Shown here piece by piece: positions 32,875 to 38,341 of a stretch of 38,341 nucleotides of DNA. The translations under genes were made by a program, and so were the position numbers. A model generated the notes under the pieces. That model was not told the DNA's origin. It saw nothing but the letters and a program-made list of their open reading frames with translations, and ran no database searches. The first letter of the stretch is position 1. The number at the start of each line of letters is the position of its first letter. Origin of the DNA: an uncultured Candidatus Melainabacteria bacterium. Its GTDB lineage: Bacteria > Cyanobacteriota > Vampirovibrionia > Gastranaerophilales > Gastranaerophilaceae. The stretch spans positions 1 to 38,341 of the forward strand of contig CATJOM010000085.1 of assembly GCA_949741915.1 (NCBI GenBank), written 5' to 3'.

Positions 32875-33711
32875 ATGCTAAAAGGACCATTTTTAAGCAA
32901 AAATTTTATAGGTGCTGTTGAATGCTGGCGCGATGCAAAAGTTGTAATGATGGGTATGCCATATGATGGCACTGTTACGAATCGCCCAGGAACAAGATTT
33001 GCACCACAGCAAATAAGATTAGAGAGCATTGGCATAGAAACTTATTCACCAATTTTTGATAAAGATTTAGAAGACTGCAAATTTTATGATGCAGGCGACT
33101 TGGAATTACCTTTTGGAAATGCACAAAAGGCACTTGATACAATCAAAGAAAATACTCTTGAAATTTATGATTCTGGAAGAAAAATTTTAGGAATAGGTGG
33201 TGAACATTTAGTAACACTTGCAGAAATACAGGCAATAAACGAATATATTGAAAATTTAGCAGTAATTCAGTTTGATGCGCATACAGATTTAAGAGAAGAA
33301 TACCTTGGCGAAAATCTTACGCACTCAGGCGTAATGAAACAAATAGCAAAAATTATTGGTTTTGAAAATATTGCTCAAATCGGTATCAGATCAGGGGAAA
33401 AAGAAGAATTCAACCTGATGAAAACTCATTCTACGCTTAAATTTAATCACAAAGACCTTGACAAATTCAAAGATAAAAATATTTTTATAACGATTGACTT
33501 AGATGTGCTCGACCCTGGCATTATGAGTGGCGTAGGAACGCCAGAAGCTGGAGGTTTGAGCTATACAGAACTTATTAACTGGCTAAAATACTTAAAAAGC
33601 TTTAACATAATAGGAATCGATGTTGTAGAATTGGCACCAGACATAGATATCACAAAAAATTCAACAGCAACAGCATGCAAACTGATAAGAGAATGCTTAA
33701 TGCTTCTTTAA
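32875..33711 (+). CDS. speB: Agmatinase / ureohydrolase family enzyme
   Basis: 278 aa, typical of bacterial agmatinases, which split agmatine into putrescine and urea. The binuclear manganese ligands are all visible: GGEH111; FDAH(T)D with D134, H136 and D138; and TIDLD with D208 and D210, followed by DPGIMSGVGTPEAGGL. The MMGMPYDGTVTNRPGTRFAPQQIR start is that of the SpeB group. Arginase or another ureohydrolase substrate cannot be excluded. TATAAT (32865-32870) ends 4 nt before the ATG with no Shine-Dalgarno, so the mRNA may be leaderless. The 3' end overlaps convergent coaE by 15 nt. Confidence 0.88.
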   Translation: MLKGPFLSKNFIGAVECWRDAKVVMMGMPYDGTVTNRPGTRFAPQQIRLESIGIETYSPIFDKDLEDCKFYDAGDLELPFGNAQKALDTIKENTLEIYDSGRKILGIGGEHLVTLAEIQAINEYIENLAVIQFDAHTDLREEYLGENLTHSGVMKQIAKIIGFENIAQIGIRSGEKEEFNLMKTHSTLKFNHKDLDKFKDKNIFITIDLDVLDPGIMSGVGTPEAGGLSYTELINWLKYLKSFNIIGIDVVELAPDIDITKNSTATACKLIRECLMLL

Positions 33712-34266
33712 AATTTTTTTAACAAAGTCATCGGTTTTTTGGCGCAGTTCTTCTTCTGTACCCAAATTTTCTATAACAAAATCAGACAGTGGTATTTTAT
33801 CTTCTTCATTAATTTGAGAGTCTACCCTTAAAACTGCCTGCAGATATGACAATCCACTTCTTTTCATAAGTCTTTGAATTCTTGTATCCCTATTAGACAA
33901 AATCAAGACAATCTTGTCAAAATACTTATTAAAACCAGCCTCAAAAAGTACAGCGGCACTTACAAATAAAATTTTTTCAAACCTATTTTTATCAAAAAAC
34001 TCTTCCATCTTGTCTAATATTAAGGGATAAATAAAATCTTCAAGCTCCTTTTTAAGTTTTACATCCCTAAATACCAGGCTGCTTATTTTTAATCTCTCAA
34101 AAGTATTAAATTTTTTTAACAAAAATTCTTTTAATCTAATATCATTTTCATATAAAAAATGTGTAACAGAGTCAAGACACAACACTGGAAAACCTGCATT
34201 TTTCAGGTATTTCTCAAATAAACTTTTTCCAGATGCTATATTGCCTGTTATTCCAATTTTAAGCAT
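33697..34266 (-). CDS. coaE: Dephospho-CoA kinase
   Basis: 189 aa. Last step of coenzyme A synthesis. P-loop GNIASGKS (8-15), DSVTHFLYE (substrate region), LILDKMEEFF and the lid with RDTRIQRLMKRSGLSYLQAVLRVDSQ, then FVIENLGTEEELR. All fit CoaE, though the sequence is a little divergent (Tyr/Phe-rich). No clear Shine-Dalgarno; TATACT on the minus strand lies about 22 nt before the ATG. It is convergent with speB (overlap 33697-33711) and divergent from the BI-1 gene. Confidence 0.92.
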   Translation of the reverse strand: MLKIGITGNIASGKSLFEKYLKNAGFPVLCLDSVTHFLYENDIRLKEFLLKKFNTFERLKISSLVFRDVKLKKELEDFIYPLILDKMEEFFDKNRFEKILFVSAAVLFEAGFNKYFDKIVLILSNRDTRIQRLMKRSGLSYLQAVLRVDSQINEEDKIPLSDFVIENLGTEEELRQKTDDFVKKILKKH

Positions 34267-34333
34267 GGCTTTATTTTACATTAAAATCATAGTATAATCT
34301 AATAAACCAAATATTTTTATAGGGGGAATATAA

Positions 34334-35068
34334 ATGACATCAAATCCTATGATGAACGAAAGAGTTTATGAAGGAATAATTAGTACAGATAAACCCATGA
34401 CAATAAGCGGTACCGTAAACAAAACAATGGGACTATTGGCTATTGTAGTACTGGTTTCTGCATATACGTGGCATCTTGTAACTACAGGCTTTGCTGATAA
34501 ATTAAATCTACTTATGTGGACAGGCGCTATAGCAGCCTTTGTAATGGCTGTGATTGCAGCTTTTAAACCCCAATATTCAAAACCATTAAGTATAGCATAT
34601 GCGGCATTTAAAGGTTTATTTCTTGGTGGAATCTCTGCAGTATTTAATGCAATGTATCCAGGTATTGTTGTTCAGGCTGTTGCAGGCACATTTATCAGCA
34701 TGTTTGTAATGCTATTATTGTTCAAAGCAAGGCTTATACGCGCAACAGAGCGTTTTAAATCAACTGTGCTGACTGCTACCTTGTCTATTGCATTATTTTA
34801 TGGTCTTGCAGTAATTTTAGGATTGTTCCACATAAATGGACCATTGCAGTTAATCTCATCAAGTGGCTTACTTGGAATAGGCTTAAGCGTATTTGTAATA
34901 ATCATTGCCTGCCTTAATTTTATCCTCGACTTTGATTATATTGAAACCGGAGCACAAAGAATGGCTCCAAAATACCTCGAATGGTATGGCGCGCTCAGCC
35001 TGCTTATAACACTAATTTGGCTTTATCTTGAAATTTTAAGGCTTTTAGCCAAACTAAACAGAAGATAA
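34334..35068 (+). CDS. Bax inhibitor-1/YccA-family membrane protein
   Basis: 244 aa. Seven hydrophobic helices from residue 30 to 235. The N-terminal region (NPMMNERVYEGII, ISGTVNKTMGLL) and the C-terminal block (FILDFDYIETGAQRMAPKYLEWYGALSLLITLIWLYLEILRLL) match the YccA-like subgroup with its conserved Asp pair. Relatives include calcium-leak channels and FtsH modulators. AGGGGGAA precedes the ATG, and TATAAT lies at 34293-34298. recJ begins 5 nt after its stop, so the two may be one unit. Confidence 0.93.
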   Translation: MTSNPMMNERVYEGIISTDKPMTISGTVNKTMGLLAIVVLVSAYTWHLVTTGFADKLNLLMWTGAIAAFVMAVIAAFKPQYSKPLSIAYAAFKGLFLGGISAVFNAMYPGIVVQAVAGTFISMFVMLLLFKARLIRATERFKSTVLTATLSIALFYGLAVILGLFHINGPLQLISSSGLLGIGLSVFVIIIACLNFILDFDYIETGAQRMAPKYLEWYGALSLLITLIWLYLEILRLLAKLNRR

Positions 35069-35073
35069 AATAA

Positions 35074-37413
35074 ATGAAGTTCTGGAATACAAAAATTGAA
35101 CACAAAGCAGATTATCCACTAAAGTGTGGTGATAATCTGCTTTTTTCACTCCTTGAATCAAGGGGAATTGATGAAAAAGATTATGATGAATTCTTAAACC
35201 CGCTTGATAACAAGCTTCAAAGTCCTTATGTTTTTTCAGATATGCAAAAAGCAAAAGAGAGAATAGAAAAAGCAATTCAAAACAAAGAGCTAATTCTAAT
35301 TTGGGGCGATTTTGATGCAGATGGCGTAACTTCAACTTCTATTCTATACAAAACTTTCAAAACTCTCGATGCAAATTTTGACTATATTATTCCAGATAGA
35401 GAAAAAATGGGCCATGGAATAAATACAAAGTTTCTGCTTCCATACATTGCAAAAAATAAGCCAAAAGTACTAATTACTGTGGATTGCGGCATATCAAACG
35501 CAAAAGAAATTTCCCTCATAAAAAACTTTGGCATAGATGTAATTCTTACAGACCATCACAAAGCCCCAGATGTTTTACCCGAGGCCTACGCAATCATAAA
35601 TCCAAAGGCGCAAAACTCACTAAAAGAGGATTTGCCAATATCAGAAATTAAAAAAATCCAAGACTTGGCTGGCGCAGGGGTTGCACACAAGCTCGCAATC
35701 GCCCTATTGGAAAATATTGAAAACGAAAAGCTAAAAAACGAAATACTAGTACTTGCATGCGTTGGCACAATTGCTGATGTTGTTCCACTTTTATATGAAA
35801 ACAGAACAATAGCAGCAAAAGGAATTGATTTAATAAATAAAGGCTTTCATAAAGGTATTAAATTTTTATTTGCAAAAAACAATAAAACAGAAGAGATTAC
35901 AAGTTATGACATCGCTTTTATTTTGGCACCAAGGATTAATGCAGCAGGTAGATTATCAACAGCAGATTCCTCATTTAGATTACTAACAGAAGAGGATGAT
36001 ACCATATTAAATGCCTCCCTAAAAGAGCTTGATAACTACAACAGGATAAGACAAAACCTCTGTGACAATATCTACGCAGAAGCGCTTGATATCATTAATA
36101 ACGATGGAAACTCCAAAAAACAAAAGGCCTTAATATTGTTTAATGAAGAATGGCATATGGGTGTCATTGGAATAGTAGCTTCAAAGCTGGTTGAGAAATT
36201 TTACAAACCTGTATTCATAATAACAAAAGACGACAACAATATGGCAAGGTGCTCCATCAGAGGTGCAGAAGGATATAACATTGCAGAGATTCTAGATGAA
36301 AACTCGCAATATTTCACAGGTGGTTTTGGCGGTCATGCTCTTGCTGGAGGCTTTTCGTTTGATTTAGGTCAATTTAGCTTTGAAGAAATAAAAACAGCAC
36401 TTCTTGAAACTTTTGAATCCAAAGAAGATATTAAAACCACAGGAGCAAGCCTTGAAATAGATGCAATACTAGAAGCAGACCAAGTAAATGAAGCATTAAT
36501 TCAAACAATTAAAAAACTTGAGCCCACAGGGCAAAATAATCCAGCACCTGTTTTTGCTCTAGAAAACATCGTACTTGTATCCAAAAAAAATATCGGCAAA
36601 GAACACCAACATATAGCATTCAAAGGAAAAAAAGATAACTGTGAACTTAATTGCGTCTGGTGGAAGCATTCAGATATTACAGTAATTGAGAATGAAAAAT
36701 TTGACCTTGCTTTCAGCCCTAAAATAAACATATTCAACGGCGAAAGCACAATAAAGCTATACACTGTAGATATTAAATCAGAAAAAAACAGCATAGGCTA
36801 TTCTGAGCGCAAATTTTACGACCACAGAATGAAAAGCGGAATCTTGCCTCAAATTGAAGAGTATATAAAAAGACCAAATCTAGATATTACTATTTTTGCA
36901 AAAAAAATAAAAACCAAAGCAATTCTTCAAAATTATCCAGCACTTTTAGCAAAAATATCTTATAATAACCCAAAAGCCGAAGATATAATGTTTTTCGACT
37001 ATCCTCCTGATATTAAAGAATTTATAGAAGTATTAAACAAAAAAAATGGCAAAATTCACCTAATGAAAGAAGAATTTGACGAAAATGTAGAGAGCTATAT
37101 AAAACAATTAATTGGCATGTTGAAATATTCAACAAATAACAAAAATGGAGAAATTTCCATAAAAGATTGCAGCCAGATGATAAGTACAACAGAAGATTTT
37201 ACAAATATTTGCCTCGAAATACTTGAAGATTTAGGCTCACTGGAAATACTTGATGTTGAAAAAATACAATTCCTGAACCCGCCTCGCATGGAAAATTTTT
37301 ACAGCCACAAAGCATATGAGGATTTAAAATCAGAATTCGATAAAATAATGGAATTTAAAAAATATATCGCCAAAGCAAGCCTTGACGATATAGAAAAACT
37401 TATAAACAGCTAA
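35074..37413 (+). CDS. recJ: Single-stranded-DNA exonuclease RecJ
   Basis: 779 aa, long for RecJ because of the C-terminal extension found in Firmicute-type proteins. DHH-family motifs: GDFDADG (78-84), TVDCG (from 135) and DHH (160-162); DHHA1 region GGFGGHALAGGF with the GG-H-A-AGG motif. The OB-like domain follows (about 470-565), then a helical C-terminal domain (about 570-779). It degrades 5' single strands in RecFOR recombination and mismatch repair. The ribosome-binding site is weak and overlaps the end of the BI-1 gene 5 nt before. No frameshift is apparent. Confidence 0.95.
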   Translation: MKFWNTKIEHKADYPLKCGDNLLFSLLESRGIDEKDYDEFLNPLDNKLQSPYVFSDMQKAKERIEKAIQNKELILIWGDFDADGVTSTSILYKTFKTLDANFDYIIPDREKMGHGINTKFLLPYIAKNKPKVLITVDCGISNAKEISLIKNFGIDVILTDHHKAPDVLPEAYAIINPKAQNSLKEDLPISEIKKIQDLAGAGVAHKLAIALLENIENEKLKNEILVLACVGTIADVVPLLYENRTIAAKGIDLINKGFHKGIKFLFAKNNKTEEITSYDIAFILAPRINAAGRLSTADSSFRLLTEEDDTILNASLKELDNYNRIRQNLCDNIYAEALDIINNDGNSKKQKALILFNEEWHMGVIGIVASKLVEKFYKPVFIITKDDNNMARCSIRGAEGYNIAEILDENSQYFTGGFGGHALAGGFSFDLGQFSFEEIKTALLETFESKEDIKTTGASLEIDAILEADQVNEALIQTIKKLEPTGQNNPAPVFALENIVLVSKKNIGKEHQHIAFKGKKDNCELNCVWWKHSDITVIENEKFDLAFSPKINIFNGESTIKLYTVDIKSEKNSIGYSERKFYDHRMKSGILPQIEEYIKRPNLDITIFAKKIKTKAILQNYPALLAKISYNNPKAEDIMFFDYPPDIKEFIEVLNKKNGKIHLMKEEFDENVESYIKQLIGMLKYSTNNKNGEISIKDCSQMISTTEDFTNICLEILEDLGSLEILDVEKIQFLNPPRMENFYSHKAYEDLKSEFDKIMEFKKYIAKASLDDIEKLINS

Positions 37414-37415
37414 GA

Positions 37416-37847
37416 TTAGTCAATATTATTATTTAACATTTTCTTCATCTTATCAACATTTTTAATCTTCTTTTGAAGAGCCTTGTATTCTTTTTTTAGT
37501 ATTGTAAGCTCAGCCTTCTTGTTGCTAAGTTCATTTTCTTTAGTCTCAACAAGTTCTTTGCAGCTCGCAAGCTGTTCTCTTATATCAACCTGAGCAGACT
37601 CAAGATCATTCACGGCACTCTTGAATTTTTCATTCGAGAAGGATTCAGAAGAGGGCTGCTTATTCACAGCATTGTTAACAGCTGGTTCATCACTTTTTGT
37701 CTCACTGTCGATTGAAGCAGCATCTGTATTGACTTCAGCTTGTGAGGCATTATTGCTAAAAACAGCTTCATCAGCAAAAGCTGAACTAGCAGCAATAAAC
37801 AATAAAAACAAAACTAAAAGTCTTCCAGTATTAAATATTTTAAACAC
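37416..37847 (-). CDS. Small exported coiled-coil protein
   Basis: 143 aa. Signal peptide 1-26 (MFKIFNTGRLLVLFLLF, cut near SSAFA). An acidic, Ser/Asn-rich linker follows, then a coiled coil (LESAQVDIREQLASCKELVETKENELSNKKAEL and on, with Leu/Ile heptads) to the end. A GTG start at 37847 is preceded by AAGGAG at 7 nt; a longer ATG start at 37874 lacks such a site and would spoil the signal peptide. Function unknown. It is convergent with recJ and ends 2 nt after recJ does. Confidence 0.6.
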   Translation of the reverse strand: MFKIFNTGRLLVLFLLFIAASSAFADEAVFSNNASQAEVNTDAASIDSETKSDEPAVNNAVNKQPSSESFSNEKFKSAVNDLESAQVDIREQLASCKELVETKENELSNKKAELTILKKEYKALQKKIKNVDKMKKMLNNNID

Positions 37848-37934
37848 ATTTTTCTCCTTATAATATCTGCACAACCATGGTCATGATGACAATATAGTAT
37901 AATACTACAAGGAGAAAAACTCTTTTGTCAAATA

Positions 37935-38117
37935 TTAAATATCCTCAATCCATATAGCATTTACGGGGCAAACAAGCGCTGCATCAATACAATCCTGCTC
38001 ATTGCCATTAATTTGAGAATCATTCACATGGGCTATAACATCAACTGAAAAAACATCCGAATTAATAGCTTCACATGCGCCACATGCAACACAACCATCC
38101 ATTATACAAACATTCAT
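37935..38117 (-). CDS. [4Fe-4S] ferredoxin
   Basis: 60 aa. Single-cluster ferredoxin: C9-x2-C12-x2-C15 in DGCVACGACEAI and C50-P in LVCPVNAI. Extra Cys C4 and C43 could form the disulfide seen in some monocluster ferredoxins. The Asp/Glu-rich surface is usual for an electron carrier. Strong ribosome-binding site AAGGAG. The exported protein gene lies 87 nt downstream on the same strand. Electron partners are not in the window. Confidence 0.92.
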   Translation of the reverse strand: MNVCIMDGCVACGACEAINSDVFSVDVIAHVNDSQINGNEQDCIDAALVCPVNAIWIEDI

Positions 38118-38168
38118 TAAAAAATCTCCTTACTAAATTTCAAGGACATTTTATTAAACATAAACACA

Positions 38169-38197
38169 AAATAAATCGCCCAATATTCTACTGTCAA
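38169..38197 (-). promoter_or_regulatory. Promoter of the ferredoxin gene
   Basis: On the minus strand TTGACA (plus 38192-38197) and TTATTT (plus 38169-38174) with a 17-nt spacer, about 50 nt before the ferredoxin ATG. The -35 is perfect; the -10 is weak. Confidence 0.5.
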
Positions 38198-38230
38198 GCT
38201 TATTTAATAGTTGGTTTCAAAATTTTAAAC

Positions 38231-38341
38231 TCGGCACACAGTGCACCCCAAGGGCAAGCGTAGCTGACCAGCAACCTGAAATAAAATTCCCTGTTTCTAT
38301 ACGATATGAACATCTGTTACCGCTAGTATCCTGTGCACTAG
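38231..38341. other. Structured, relatively GC-rich end of window, nature unknown
   Basis: The last 110 nt differ from the AT-rich surroundings. AGTGCAC (38240-38246) pairs with GTGCACT (38333-38339), and inner pairs such as GCTG/CAGC (GCTGACCAGC) are visible. This looks like part of a structured RNA gene or an element end cut by the window edge. It did not fit tRNA, SRP RNA, tmRNA or RNase P RNA when I compared conserved parts. Confidence 0.25.

Noticed and set aside
38250-38341. RNase P RNA, because of GTAGCTGACCAG
   Set aside because: The universally conserved GAGGAAAGTCC block does not follow in the next 70 nt; the match is a short coincidence.
1-38341. CRISPR array, insertion sequence, integrase or rRNA
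   Set aside because: No regularly spaced repeats, transposase or integrase motifs, terminal inverted repeats or rRNA sequence were seen.

Overview
This is an AT-rich, gene-dense bacterial window. The envelope looks Gram-negative: there is a TolC-MacA-MacB type export operon and several exported proteins. The housekeeping set is rimO, pyrG, gatC, coaE, recJ, an SstT-type transporter, an agmatinase-family enzyme, a BFN nuclease, DUF1858 and ferredoxin. Mixed in are many proteins with polar N-termini and glycine-rich membrane segments that I cannot assign to a family. The mix resembles low-GC gut Cyanobacteria-relatives (Melainabacteria/Vampirovibrionia, Gastranaerophilales). That assignment is an inference from style and gene content; no rRNA is present to settle it.

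Layout. 1-3.6 kb: an exported M48-like protein whose HExxH first histidine is Asn, then sstT and a methyltransferase on the minus strand. 3.6-7.1 kb: a divergent radical SAM protein, a decayed stretch, an XRE regulator, two small unknown genes and tRNA-Asn. 7.4-8.5 kb: a compact YtxH / DUF948-like / YtxH operon closed by a strong terminator. 8.8-12.3 kb (minus): a GT-C-like membrane protein, rimO and a MerR regulator, tightly coupled. 12.4-13.6 kb: two unknown genes, one with an internal duplication. 13.6-15.6 kb (minus): gatC-pyrG. 15.7-19.5 kb (plus): two NarL/FixJ-type response regulators, a pentapeptide-repeat protein and two paralogous exported coiled-coil proteins. 19.5-23.2 kb (minus): a prepilin-like protein fused to a phage tail-collar-like segment, and a three-gene unknown membrane locus. 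23.2-27.9 kb (plus): tolC-macA-ABC ATPase-permease with overlapping genes. 28.0-32.7 kb: two glycine-zipper membrane proteins, a long non-coding stretch with tRNA-Leu, DUF1858 and BFN. 32.9-38.1 kb: speB-like, coaE, a BI-1/YccA protein, recJ with the long C-terminal domain, a small exported coiled-coil protein and a ferredoxin.

The most notable element is on the minus strand at about 23034-23152. It is a compact cobalamin-riboswitch-like leader with its own promoter, directly upstream of the three-gene unknown membrane locus at 20027-22988. Its conserved core is present, and the L5-type loop is perfectly complementary to a downstream heptamer, as in the L5-L13 kissing contact. This suggests vitamin B12 control of an undescribed envelope system. 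A second pattern is a set of genes (15742, 17707, 32875, perhaps 12977) with a TATAAT-like box 2-6 nt before the ATG and no Shine-Dalgarno, suggesting leaderless mRNAs beside genes with strong ribosome-binding sites.
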